This document shows positions 8,448 through 16,630 of a stretch of DNA of 52,636 nucleotides, piece by piece. This DNA is from Flavobacteriaceae bacterium (lineage in GTDB: Bacteria > Bacteroidota > Bacteroidia > Flavobacteriales > Flavobacteriaceae). Within the stretch, counting starts at the first letter, position 1. Every line of letters begins with the position of its first letter. Both the position numbers and the translations under genes were made by a program. The stretch is taken from contig JAKITV010000014.1 of the NCBI GenBank assembly GCA_021647885.1, positions 1-52,636 of the forward strand, in the 5' to 3' direction. Under the pieces are notes generated by a model. It had not been told where the DNA came from and ran no database searches. It saw nothing but the letters and a program-made list of their open reading frames with translations.

Positions 8448-9227
8448 ATGAACAAACAACCTATAGGTATTTTTGATTCTGGAGTTGGAGGAACCTCTAT
8501 TTGGAAAGAGATTCATGCGCTTTTACCTAACGAAAACACTATCTATCTTGCCGACAGCAAACATGCACCTTATGGAAATAAGTCTAAAGAAAGAATCATC
8601 GAATTAAGTATAAAAAACACTGAATTACTATTAGAAAAAGACTGTAAACTAATTGTAGTAGCATGCAATACCGCAACAACCAGTGCTATTAAAACACTAC
8701 GAGAAACTTACATTATTCCTTTTATTGGTATCGAACCAGCCATAAAACCAGCAGCTCTACAAACTAAAACTAAAGCCGTTGGTATATTAGCAACTAAAGG
8801 AACATTAACCAGTAACCTATTTCATAAAACTACTAATTTATTTGCTGAAGATATAACTGTTATAGAGCAGGTTGGAGAAGGCATTGTACCTTTAATTGAA
8901 AGTGGAAAAGCACAATCTAACGAGATGAAATCGCTACTCAAATTATATCTCAAGCCAATGCTTGATGCTGATATTGATTATTTAGTTTTAGGCTGTTCGC
9001 ACTATCCTTACTTAATGCCTTTACTTTTAGAACTCTTGCCTAAACACATAAAAATTATTGATTCGGGTGAAGCAGTAGCGAAGCAAACTAAAGCTATTTT
9101 AGTACAGAATGATTTGCTTAATACTCGAAACACAAATCCCAAATTACAATTTTATACTAATGGAAATCCTGAAGTTATGGCATCTCTTTTAGGTAATGGT
9201 CATACTGCTGAATATTTAGATTTTTAG
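8448..9227 (+). CDS. murI: Glutamate racemase
   Basis: Cofactor-independent cytoplasmic enzyme that makes D-glutamate for peptidoglycan. The 259-residue protein has all family motifs: GIFDSGVGGTS near residue 7, the first catalytic cysteine in VVACNTATTSA near 76, and the second in LGCSHYPYL near 185, followed by IDSGEAVA. Its length is typical. It lies downstream of the bamA-ompH block after a terminator, and I see no good TAnnTTTG box before it, so its promoter is unclear. It converges with the lipoprotein gene at 9364. Confidence 0.96.
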   Translation: MNKQPIGIFDSGVGGTSIWKEIHALLPNENTIYLADSKHAPYGNKSKERIIELSIKNTELLLEKDCKLIVVACNTATTSAIKTLRETYIIPFIGIEPAIKPAALQTKTKAVGILATKGTLTSNLFHKTTNLFAEDITVIEQVGEGIVPLIESGKAQSNEMKSLLKLYLKPMLDADIDYLVLGCSHYPYLMPLLLELLPKHIKIIDSGEAVAKQTKAILVQNDLLNTRNTNPKLQFYTNGNPEVMASLLGNGHTAEYLDF

Positions 9228-9235
9228 TGTTTTGT

Positions 9236-9285
9236 TATTCCTGCGTTTCTTACCAATCGTAGTCGAAGTTAAGACTGGAATCTAT
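9236..9285. repeat. Diverged or interrupted copy of an intergenic hairpin repeat
   Basis: The ends (TTATTCCTGCG and TGGAATCTAT) resemble the two arms of the intact hairpin repeat at 11166-11186. About 30 unrelated bases replace the loop. It lies in the 136-base gap between the convergent genes murI and the phytase-like gene. Confidence 0.35.
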
Positions 9286-9394
9286 TATTCTTCTAAAAGA
9301 CAATAATGGTTTAACAGAATTAATATCAAGTGAAGAAATAAATAAGATTGAAAACGCAGAAGATCAATCAACTATTTCAAGCAAAATAAATTGA
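9263..9394 (+). pseudogene. Possible C-terminal remnant of an unidentified gene
   Basis: After a TAG at 9260 this frame stays open for 43 codons to a TGA at 9392. The predicted peptide has a natural-looking composition (for example LKDNNGLTELISSEEINKIE) but no ATG or clear start. Its end overlaps the 3' end of the minus-strand lipoprotein gene. It could be the tail of a lost gene or chance; I do not recognise a family. Confidence 0.25.
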
Positions 9395-10455
9395 TTTAAT
9401 TGCTTTTCAAACCTATTAAAATTATTGTCGGAAATTAATAATAAGGTTTTATTTCCGTTAGATAGTGTTGGCCCAAAAGTAATCCCTTCAATATTATCTA
9501 TGCTATTATTGGTTAGTTTATCTCTTAACTGTTCAAAATCTAATAACAACGTTTTTGTTCCTGAAACATACGATTCGGTAATTAGATTATCCATTTTTAA
9601 AGTATTTGTAGCTTTGGTTGCATCTACATTAAATAATTTAATAGTATTACTTTGGTTTCCCAATCCGCTAGAATAACTACGTTCTATAACAAAAAATTTA
9701 TTTTTGCCATATTCAAGTATGTCAGTAAGACCATTAACCGCAAATTTGTTTTTAGGCTGCTTTGCAATAGGATCTAAAAGATACGCAAACTGTTTTACAG
9801 TTTCATTAGTTATAGTATTTATATATGTTATTCGAACAGGTGACTTAGTTTTTACTAATTGTGGCTCAGGACCATCTGCTTTAAGTGGCAGTTCCATTGT
9901 TATCCAATACCCTTCTTCCTCATTATAGCTTTTGCTTAAACCTTCTAAAGTTGCATTATGCCTTGGCTGTTGTTCACTGTTTGGATAAAATGCCAAAGGT
10001 ATATTGAAAGTCTTATCAATTTTACCTGTTGTATTTACATTAAAAAATAATGGTTGTTTTTGATTTTTAATATGCCCTTCGCTAGTTAAAAACACCTTAT
10101 TTGTTTTACTATCATATCTAATGGCTTCTAAATCTAAATATTTAGAGCTATCTCTTATTTTAACCACTTTAGTAATCTCAATATTAGATATTATAGTATC
10201 ACTAATAGTAATAGTTGCTTCATAAAACCTTGGGTTGAAGGCATCATCACACACTAAATAATATAACCCATTATAATAATCTATTCCGGATAAACCTCCT
10301 ACAACTGTACCGTCTATCATTACAGCTTCAGGTAAAATATATTCATCTAAAAATTTAAGTTCTAATTTTTTATGAGGTTTAACATCAATGCTTTTACATC
10401 CTAAAATTGAAATGCATAAAAATAGAATGCTTATCTTCTTTATAATACTATTCAT
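9364..10455 (-). CDS. Phytase/esterase-like domain lipoprotein
   Basis: Exported lipoprotein of 363 residues with lipobox ILGC (C20). The body matches the phytase-like/esterase-like beta-propeller family: GGLSGIDYYNGLYYLVCDDA early, YLDLEAIRYDSKTN, NATLEGLSKSYNEEEGYW, and FVIERSYSSGLGN and DNIEGITFGPTLSNGN later. The family is defined by sequence; the substrate here is unknown. It starts inside the end of the gamma-carbonic anhydrase gene (8-base overlap), so the two form an operon. Localisation is expected to be the outer or inner membrane facing the periplasm, or the cell surface. Confidence 0.78.
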   Translation of the reverse strand: MNSIIKKISILFLCISILGCKSIDVKPHKKLELKFLDEYILPEAVMIDGTVVGGLSGIDYYNGLYYLVCDDAFNPRFYEATITISDTIISNIEITKVVKIRDSSKYLDLEAIRYDSKTNKVFLTSEGHIKNQKQPLFFNVNTTGKIDKTFNIPLAFYPNSEQQPRHNATLEGLSKSYNEEEGYWITMELPLKADGPEPQLVKTKSPVRITYINTITNETVKQFAYLLDPIAKQPKNKFAVNGLTDILEYGKNKFFVIERSYSSGLGNQSNTIKLFNVDATKATNTLKMDNLITESYVSGTKTLLLDFEQLRDKLTNNSIDNIEGITFGPTLSNGNKTLLLISDNNFNRFEKQLNQFILLEIVD

Positions 10456-10960
10456 ACCAACTAGAATATTTCACATAGTTATTAGCAATTCTTTCTATCT
10501 CTCCCGAAATCAATTTAGGCGAAACCTCTTTTATTTTTTTGGCAGGAATTCCACCATAAACACTTCCAGCCTCTACTTTAGTATTTTTAGACACTACTGC
10601 ACCTGCTGCAATTATACTATTACTTTCCACAATACAATCGTCCATAATAATGCTTCCCATTCCAATCAATACATTATCCTTAATAGTACAGCCGTGTACA
10701 ATAGCATTATGTCCAATAGAGACATTATTGCCAATATTTGTTGGTGAGGTTTTATACGTAGCATGAATTACTGCTCCATCTTGTATGTTTACTTTATTTC
10801 CGATTTTAATGTAATGTACATCGCCTCGTATTACAGCATTAAACCAAATACTGCATTGGTTGCCTATTTGAACATCCCCAACTATGGTTGCGTTATCAGC
10901 GATATAGCAATCGTCTGGGATTTGTGGAGAATTTCCGTTTACTGGTTTTATTATTGGCAT
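10448..10960 (-). CDS. Gamma-carbonic anhydrase family (left-handed beta-helix) protein
   Basis: Hexapeptide-repeat protein of about 170 residues. From the N terminus it shows NATIVGDVQIG, CSIWFNAVIRGD, then the metal-binding region IQDGAVIHATY and IGHNAIVHGC, in which histidines of the Cam/YrdA type are present. Such proteins form trimers that bind a metal between subunits; carbonic anhydrase activity is not shown for many YrdA-like members. The frame extends 17 codons further to ATG 11011, but ATG 10960 gives the usual MPIIKPVNG start. It overlaps the downstream lipoprotein gene by 8 bases. Confidence 0.85.
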   Translation of the reverse strand: MPIIKPVNGNSPQIPDDCYIADNATIVGDVQIGNQCSIWFNAVIRGDVHYIKIGNKVNIQDGAVIHATYKTSPTNIGNNVSIGHNAIVHGCTIKDNVLIGMGSIIMDDCIVESNSIIAAGAVVSKNTKVEAGSVYGGIPAKKIKEVSPKLISGEIERIANNYVKYSSWYE

Positions 10961-11165
10961 ATTAAATTCCTTTGAAAAAAGGAATCTTGAGATATCATCA
11001 AAAAATTCCATTTTGAGGTTAATTTACAAGTTAAAAATTCATTGCATTCAATAAAAAGAAATTTGCATTTTAATTCCTATTTCTTTCATTCCTGATATTT
11101 ATCGAAACCATCTTATTTTAAACGCACAATTCTATTAAAAATAATGTTCTCTGTCTTATTAATGA

Positions 11166-11186
11166 GATTCCTGCCTTCGCAGGAAT
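11166..11186. repeat. Hairpin repeat GATTCCTGC-CTTC-GCAGGAAT
   Basis: A perfect 8-bp stem (ATTCCTGC/GCAGGAAT) with a CTTC loop lies 3 bases past the lytTR stop. No T-run follows on the minus strand, so it is not a textbook terminator, though it could protect the 3' end. I recall this motif as common between genes of marine flavobacteria. Confidence 0.6.
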
Positions 11187-11189
11187 TTA

Positions 11190-11924
11190 TCATTTAAAAT
11201 AAGATAGAAAATTAGATTTTTTTGAAGCTGAAACCATAATTTCCTTTCCGTTAGACAATACGACATGTCCTCCTTTTCCCTTTTTATATTTAGTTACCTC
11301 ATTTACATTTACTAAAAATGATTTGTGAACTCTTGCAAAACTCGAGTCTTTTAAAGCGTCTTCAAAATATTTAAGGGTTTTGCTAACCAATTTCTTTTTG
11401 CTGTTGTTTAGGTAAATTTCGGTATAATTATCATCGGCTTTACAATACAAAATATTAGCAGTTTCCAGTACTTCAAAACCATCTTGCTGCGGAATAGTGA
11501 TTTTGCCATTTACAGCTTTTGTTTTTGGCACTAACACTTGATTTTGTAATGCTTCTTCTTTAGTCTTTATTTCCGCCACATAATCTACCGCTTTTATGAG
11601 TTCGTCTATAGAAATTGGTTTCATTAAATAATAAGAAGCGTGTGCATTCAAGGCTTCAATCGCATAATGATTATAGGCTGTTACAAAAACAGTTTCAAAA
11701 TTTACGTCACCTACTTTTTCGAGTAAATCGAAAGCATTGCCATAAGGCATTTCTACATCAAGAAAAACCAAATCCAGCTCGTGATTTCTAATTAACACTA
11801 ACGCTTCATCTACATTTGCAGCTTCTCCTAAAACTGAAACATTTGGGCAATATTTTTTTAAGTAGTTTTTTAATATTTCTCTACTTGTTTCTTCGTCTTC
11901 GACTATTATTGATTTTAATTTCAT
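11190..11924 (-). CDS. LytTR-family response regulator
   Basis: Cytoplasmic two-component regulator of 244 residues. The receiver domain (about 1-120) has the acidic pair E9/D10, phospho-acceptor D56 in LVFLDVEMP, T82 and K102 in YYLMKP. A LytTR DNA-binding domain fills about 140-240 (FEVLETANILYCKADDNYTEIYL, then FARVHKSFLVNVN). It is the downstream partner of the LytS-type kinase at 12027-14192, separated by 102 bases. LytTR proteins bind pairs of short direct repeats. The start codon follows a degenerate repeat-like sequence at 11925-11961. Confidence 0.93.
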   Translation of the reverse strand: MKLKSIIVEDEETSREILKNYLKKYCPNVSVLGEAANVDEALVLIRNHELDLVFLDVEMPYGNAFDLLEKVGDVNFETVFVTAYNHYAIEALNAHASYYLMKPISIDELIKAVDYVAEIKTKEEALQNQVLVPKTKAVNGKITIPQQDGFEVLETANILYCKADDNYTEIYLNNSKKKLVSKTLKYFEDALKDSSFARVHKSFLVNVNEVTKYKKGKGGHVVLSNGKEIMVSASKKSNFLSYFK

Positions 11925-11961
11925 AAGCCCATTGTCCTTCTTACATTTCCCAAAGGGAAAA
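11925..11961. repeat. Degenerate intergenic repeat, copy A
   Basis: On the plus strand this reads AAGCCCATTGTCC, then TTCTTACATTTCCCAAAGGG. It aligns loosely with 25946-25976 (AAGTCC, TTTCCTTAAT, CTCTCTCC, TGGAAAAG). It contains the small palindrome TTTCCCAAAGGGAAA. It lies directly upstream of the lytTR start codon. Confidence 0.35.
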
Positions 11962-12026
11962 TTTATTTCGTTAATTAATATAATTCTTTTTTAATTCGTA
12001 AATTAAAAATCTACAATCGTAAATCG

Positions 12027-14192
12027 TTAGTCTTTTTTAAGGGTTACCACAACTTTTGTTCCAGTATCTTCAGCTTCATTGTAATCATCAATAAACACAT
12101 CGACTTTATCTTTATACATCTTGTTTAAAATAGCTACACGCTTCTTAATATTTCCCATTCCTGTTGAATTTTGTTTTTGCTGATTTTGCGTTTTCAAAGC
12201 TTTCGATTTTTCTCGCCCAATTCCATCGTCGGCAATAGTAATCATTATTTCATCTATATTTCTTTGAGAAATTTTTATCGATAATTTCCCTTTTTCTTTT
12301 TTGTATCGTAAGCCATGCCACACAGCATTTTCTATATATGGTTGCAGTAACATTGGCGGAATTTGAAAGTCTTCAACTTTTACATTTTCATCTATTGTTA
12401 TTGAATAATCGAATTTATCTTTGAATCTAAAATGTTCTAATTTTGTATATAATTCGATTAATTCTATTTCTTTTTCAAGCGGAATAAAATCTTCTTCACT
12501 ATTTTCTAAAACAGCTCTCATTAACAATGAAAAATCTGATAAATATTTATTTGCAGTCCGCTCATCGTTTGAAGCTATAAAACTATTTACCGAGTTTAAC
12601 GCATTAAATATAAAATGAGGATTCATCTGGCTTCGTAAAGATTTTAATGCTAATAAATTATTGTTCAGTTTTTGCTGTTTGATATTTTTAAACATAAAAT
12701 AACCTGCAACAAGTAACAATAGTAAACCTCCAATTAAGGAATATATAATAAGGCTTTGTCGTTTATTTCGTTCAGTAGTAAGCTGGTATTTGCTTTCGGA
12801 TAAAGCGCGATCACTTTCCAGACCTGTAATACGGCTTTGTTTTGTGGCAAGATCACGCCTAAAACGTGCTGCTTGCGAAATTTCCTGTTCTTTCTTTATA
12901 TACAATTCGTCAACCAATCGCTCATAGGCTCTAGTGGTAGCAATAGCCTTGTCGAAATCTCCTGCGTCTCTATAAACTTCTGACAGCTTTCTGGTGGCAT
13001 CTTTTTGCACTACCAAGTCTTCTTTGTCATCAGCTTCTTCAATACTTTTTTCAAGATACGGAATAGCTTTATCATAATCCTTTTGCAAAAAATATGCAGC
13101 ACCAATTTTATAATTTTGTTTTTGAGGTGTTAATGCGCTTTCGTTTGCGAAAATAGAATCGGTTTCAATCTCTTTTATATCTTGTATAGCTTCCTTACGT
13201 AATTTGATTTCATCACTATACGCTCGTTTTTTATTTTGAAAGTCGGCAACTTTATTCTTCTCTTCTACAGCTCTTTTTTTGTTTTCTTTTGAAGCCAATT
13301 GTAATGAGTTGTTAAAGAAATCTTCAGCCTCTTTTAACTTTCCGTTAGCTTCATAAGCTTGGGCGAGTTTAGAATTTAAATCGGTTATCTTGGGTGTTAT
13401 TAAGTGTTTTTGTGCTATATAAAGTCCTTCTTTGTATGCAGAAACTGAAGCTATATAATCTTGTGTGTTAAAATACACATCTCCTAAACCTTCATACAAA
13501 ACAGTTAATTGCCAATTGGATAATTCTTGTTTGCTAATTGTATTGTAAGTATGTATGCTTTCTTGATAATTCTTATTAAACTTATATGCTTTTGCCAGTT
13601 TTAATTTAGCATCATTAGACTCCATATTTTGTAAACTAATTCTATAATTAGTTATGGCTAAATCATATTGTTTCCATTCAAAATAAACATCTGCTAATAT
13701 TTCATAAACTTCAGCGTTTTGCTTTGTTGAATTCGATATTGCCAAAGCTTCGGCAACAAACTGAATGCTTTTTTCTGCATCTTTATTTAAATATAAACCT
13801 ACAGAGTCTATAAGTGACTTAAAAAAAATGTTGTCTCCTTTTTTAAATTTAATTCTGGAATTGAAAGATTGTTTTGGTCTAACTTCTACTTTAATGTTTT
13901 CGTTACTTTGAATAATGTAGTATACTGTTTCAAAATCACGATGTCTAATAACTAATTCGTCTCCTTTCTTTGCTTCAATTATAAAATCGCCTTGAGAGTC
14001 TGTAGTGGTGTAGGCTCCACCAAGAATTTCTATATTAACTTTTGGTATTGGTTTATTGGTATCGCTTTCTAAAACAGACCCTTTAACAATAAAGCTTTTG
14101 TTTCGTTCTTCAAACCTGTTTTCTTGAGGGTTTACAGTTATTGAAACGAACAAAAGAAGTACAAATGTTATTTGCTTATGTAATGCTTTCAT
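12027..14192 (-). CDS. TPR-containing LytS-type sensor histidine kinase with N-terminal carboxypeptidase-regulatory domain
   Basis: Sensor of 721 residues. A signal peptide covers about 1-22. A CarboxypepD_reg-like domain spans about 35-95 (VKGSVLESDTNKPIPKVNIE, then TTTDSQGDFII). TPR repeats run from about 125 to 430, followed by a coiled coil and one membrane span near 486-507 (IGGLLLLLVAGYFMF). The LytS-type kinase core follows: phosphorylated H526 in QMNPHFIFNALN, N-box QPYIENAVWHG near 616, and ATP-binding ADDGIG near 654. The TPR region therefore faces the periplasm. It pairs with the LytTR regulator downstream. The signal is unknown. Confidence 0.88.
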   Translation of the reverse strand: MKALHKQITFVLLLFVSITVNPQENRFEERNKSFIVKGSVLESDTNKPIPKVNIEILGGAYTTTDSQGDFIIEAKKGDELVIRHRDFETVYYIIQSNENIKVEVRPKQSFNSRIKFKKGDNIFFKSLIDSVGLYLNKDAEKSIQFVAEALAISNSTKQNAEVYEILADVYFEWKQYDLAITNYRISLQNMESNDAKLKLAKAYKFNKNYQESIHTYNTISKQELSNWQLTVLYEGLGDVYFNTQDYIASVSAYKEGLYIAQKHLITPKITDLNSKLAQAYEANGKLKEAEDFFNNSLQLASKENKKRAVEEKNKVADFQNKKRAYSDEIKLRKEAIQDIKEIETDSIFANESALTPQKQNYKIGAAYFLQKDYDKAIPYLEKSIEEADDKEDLVVQKDATRKLSEVYRDAGDFDKAIATTRAYERLVDELYIKKEQEISQAARFRRDLATKQSRITGLESDRALSESKYQLTTERNKRQSLIIYSLIGGLLLLLVAGYFMFKNIKQQKLNNNLLALKSLRSQMNPHFIFNALNSVNSFIASNDERTANKYLSDFSLLMRAVLENSEEDFIPLEKEIELIELYTKLEHFRFKDKFDYSITIDENVKVEDFQIPPMLLQPYIENAVWHGLRYKKEKGKLSIKISQRNIDEIMITIADDGIGREKSKALKTQNQQKQNSTGMGNIKKRVAILNKMYKDKVDVFIDDYNEAEDTGTKVVVTLKKD

Positions 14193-14309
14193 TGTAATTG
14201 TAATGTGGTAAACTTACATACTTTACTTGATAAAATAAAATGCTGTTATGTCGAAAACTGTCTTTTTTAATTGAAAAACTCCATGTTACCTAATTGAAAC
14301 TACCCTTTT

Positions 14310-14338
14310 ACTCATTTATATTATAGGTACACTCATTT
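14310..14338. promoter_or_regulatory. Direct repeat ACTCATTT x2, 21-bp phase (candidate LytTR operator)
   Basis: ACTCATTT occurs at 14310-14317 and again at 14331-14338, exactly 21 bases apart, which is two helical turns. It lies in the 209-base gap between the divergent kinase and VWA genes. LytTR regulators bind pairs of short direct repeats with this kind of phase, but an 8-mer repeat in AT-rich DNA can arise by chance. Just beyond is the inverted repeat TTCAC-N7-GTGAA (14337-14353). Confidence 0.3.
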
Positions 14339-14401
14339 CACTTTTTTTGTGAATTAAGTTGAAGCTAGATTTACATCATAAATCAAAAAACAAAAAATAT
14401 T

Positions 14402-15559
14402 ATGAAAACACTTTTTAAATCATGCCTATTAATAGTATTGTTGATTGGTTTTTCGACAAGTAATGCCATTAACAAAAATGACAACACTAATTTGGTTGCA
14501 AGTAAAACAACTCTTGAAAAAACAAAAAAACAATTTATTAAAGTAGCTCTATTATTAGACACGAGCAATAGTATGGACGGATTGATAGATCAAGCTAAAG
14601 CGCAACTTTGGGGAATTGTAAACGAACTTTCTTATGCCAGATACAATGATGAACATCCAAATTTACAAATTGCACTTTACGAATATGGCAACGATGGTTT
14701 AAGTTCTAATGAAGGTTATATTCGTCAAGTGCTGGGTTTTAGTGAGGACTTAGATGATATTTCTAAAGAACTCTTTTCGCTTACCACAAATGGAGGTAAT
14801 GAATTTTGTGGACAGGTTATTCAAACCTCTTTAAACCAGTTAGATTGGGGGAGTAATCCAGACGACTTAAAGCTTATTTTTATAGCAGGAAACGAACCCT
14901 TTACACAAGGAAAAGTAAATTATAAAAATGCTGCAATTAACGCTAATGAAAAAGATGTTACTATCAATACTATTTTTTGTGGTGATTATAACCAAGGTGT
15001 TTCTGGCTTTTGGAAAAATGGTGCAGATTTAACCAATGGTGATTACATGGCAATAAATCATAATCAAGTAACTGTTCATATGGCATCTCCATATGATGAT
15101 GCCATATTAATTTTAAACAAGAAACTTAACAAAACATATGTTGCTTATGGAAAAAAAGGTGTGAAAAAAATAGCCCTTCAATTAATGCAGGATTCTGAAG
15201 CAGAAAGCTATAGTAATGCAAATGCTGTTGGAAGAACAGTTAGCAAAAGTTCACACTTCTACAAAAACTCAAAATGGGATTTGGTTGATGCCGTAGAAAT
15301 GGATGAAGTTGTAGTTGAAGAATTAAAAGAGTCTTCATTACCAAAAGAACTTAAAGGAAAATCTGCAACCGAAATTAAAGCATACATTAAAGAGAAGAGC
15401 AAAGAAAGAACTTCAATTCAAAAACAAATACAAGAGTTAAATACTAAACGAAGACTGTACCTTTCAAAACAGGAGAAAGAAAATTCAAACGGATTAGAAA
15501 ATGCCATGATAAATGCTATAAAAGATCAGGCAAAAAAGAAAAACTATAAATGGAAATAA
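14402..15559 (+). CDS. Exported von Willebrand factor A domain protein
   Basis: 385 residues with a signal peptide (about 1-22) and a VWA domain starting near residue 46. The metal-ion-dependent adhesion site opens as DTSNS (53-57); the later MIDAS threonine and aspartate are probably in SLTTNGGNE and LIFIAGNEP, but the last Asp position reads N/E, so metal binding is not certain. The C-terminal third is charged and helical (KEKSKERTSIQKQIQELNTK). The protein is expected in the periplasm or outside. It is transcribed away from the LytS/LytTR pair, which suggests it may be a target of that system, an inference only. Confidence 0.82.
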   Translation: MKTLFKSCLLIVLLIGFSTSNAINKNDNTNLVASKTTLEKTKKQFIKVALLLDTSNSMDGLIDQAKAQLWGIVNELSYARYNDEHPNLQIALYEYGNDGLSSNEGYIRQVLGFSEDLDDISKELFSLTTNGGNEFCGQVIQTSLNQLDWGSNPDDLKLIFIAGNEPFTQGKVNYKNAAINANEKDVTINTIFCGDYNQGVSGFWKNGADLTNGDYMAINHNQVTVHMASPYDDAILILNKKLNKTYVAYGKKGVKKIALQLMQDSEAESYSNANAVGRTVSKSSHFYKNSKWDLVDAVEMDEVVVEELKESSLPKELKGKSATEIKAYIKEKSKERTSIQKQIQELNTKRRLYLSKQEKENSNGLENAMINAIKDQAKKKNYKWK

Positions 15560-15566
15560 AAGAATT

Positions 15567-15598
15567 AAAAATGGCTCTATTTTAATAGGGCCGTTTTT
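15567..15598. terminator. Bidirectional terminator between vwA and porP/sprF genes
   Basis: The stem GGCTCTATT (15573-15581) pairs with AATAGGGCC (15584-15592) with one wobble. It is flanked by A-runs on the left and T-runs on the right, so it works in both directions between the convergent genes. Confidence 0.8.
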
Positions 15599-15618
15599 AA
15601 TTTTGTATATGCTGAATA

Positions 15619-16626
15619 TTAATTTATACTTGGACATTCGCAATCCCATTTTTCTCGTTTCACTCCAAAATTGTATCCTAAAGTTAATTGATGAAATCCG
15701 CCATTGGTAAACACTACCGAATTTGCTTGATAAGAATATGTATATGCAAAAACAAACTCTTTATAGTCAACACCAATTATAGGTGTGAAGTACTGTAATT
15801 TTTGACTGTTCACTCCTGATCCGTCTAAAAACTGTGCGCCATCAAAGCTTCTTCTATAAGATATTCCGCCCCAAACTTTTCCAAAGTCCATTTTTTTATA
15901 TGCTTTAAAGTTTGTGTCAAGAAAAGATTCTTGTGTTGCATCTCTATACACATACATTAAAGAGGGTTCAAAACTCCATTCGCTATTAATTTTATGAAAA
16001 ACATTTCCGACAGAAAATAAGTAAGTTCTTAAATTAGAGTAACTCAATCCTTGTTCATTAAAATTGATTCCATCATTATCTAATAAGTTCTTTACTGTAG
16101 CATGAGCATAAAAATTAATAAAATGATAAGAAAATCCAAAATCGACATTAAAGTTAGTAGCACTTTGTTCTATACCTCCAATAATAGGATCAAAACCTTG
16201 TGATAAAAATGAAGTTTCATCAAGTTTATACTGAATCACTCCAGCGCTCAACCCAAAAGAAAACATATTTAAATCTATAGGGTTTCTAGAAAACATTAAG
16301 TGATGTGCATAAGTTAAATACACTCCGTTTTGAGAATGAAAACCATTTTTATCACTATAAATAATGCCACCAATACCAGAATTAGAATATCCAACTCTGC
16401 CGTTTATACTTAAAGTTGTTAATTTTGGTGCTTCATTTTGCCCAAACCATTGCTGACGTGTTGTTAACCTAATTTTATTAGCATTACCTACTCCTGCCAT
16501 AGAAGGATGAATTAAGTAATAATTATCGGTTAAATAATCTGAATATATTGGCAATCCTTCTTGGGCTATTGAAAGCTTCGCAAATAATATTACTAATATT
16601 AATAAACAAAATTTTTCTAATTTCAT
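15619..16626 (-). CDS. PorP/SprF family type IX secretion membrane protein
   Basis: Outer-membrane barrel-like protein of 335 residues with a signal peptide (about 1-21). The family opening is clear: LPIYSDYLTDNYYLIHPSMAG, then NKIRLTTRQQWFG. It ends in a strand pattern with QLTLGYNFG. In Flavobacterium johnsoniae SprF is needed for secretion or attachment of its adjacent adhesin SprB. Here it follows the 1313-residue type B adhesin gene after 4 bases, the same arrangement. It therefore likely serves that adhesin. Confidence 0.92.
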   Translation of the reverse strand: MKLEKFCLLILVILFAKLSIAQEGLPIYSDYLTDNYYLIHPSMAGVGNANKIRLTTRQQWFGQNEAPKLTTLSINGRVGYSNSGIGGIIYSDKNGFHSQNGVYLTYAHHLMFSRNPIDLNMFSFGLSAGVIQYKLDETSFLSQGFDPIIGGIEQSATNFNVDFGFSYHFINFYAHATVKNLLDNDGINFNEQGLSYSNLRTYLFSVGNVFHKINSEWSFEPSLMYVYRDATQESFLDTNFKAYKKMDFGKVWGGISYRRSFDGAQFLDGSGVNSQKLQYFTPIIGVDYKEFVFAYTYSYQANSVVFTNGGFHQLTLGYNFGVKREKWDCECPSIN

Positions 16627-16630
16627 ATTT

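Noticed and set aside
14337-14353. TTCAC-N7-GTGAA inverted repeat
   Set aside because: Short arms around a T-run are common in AT-rich DNA; kept only as context for the direct repeat.
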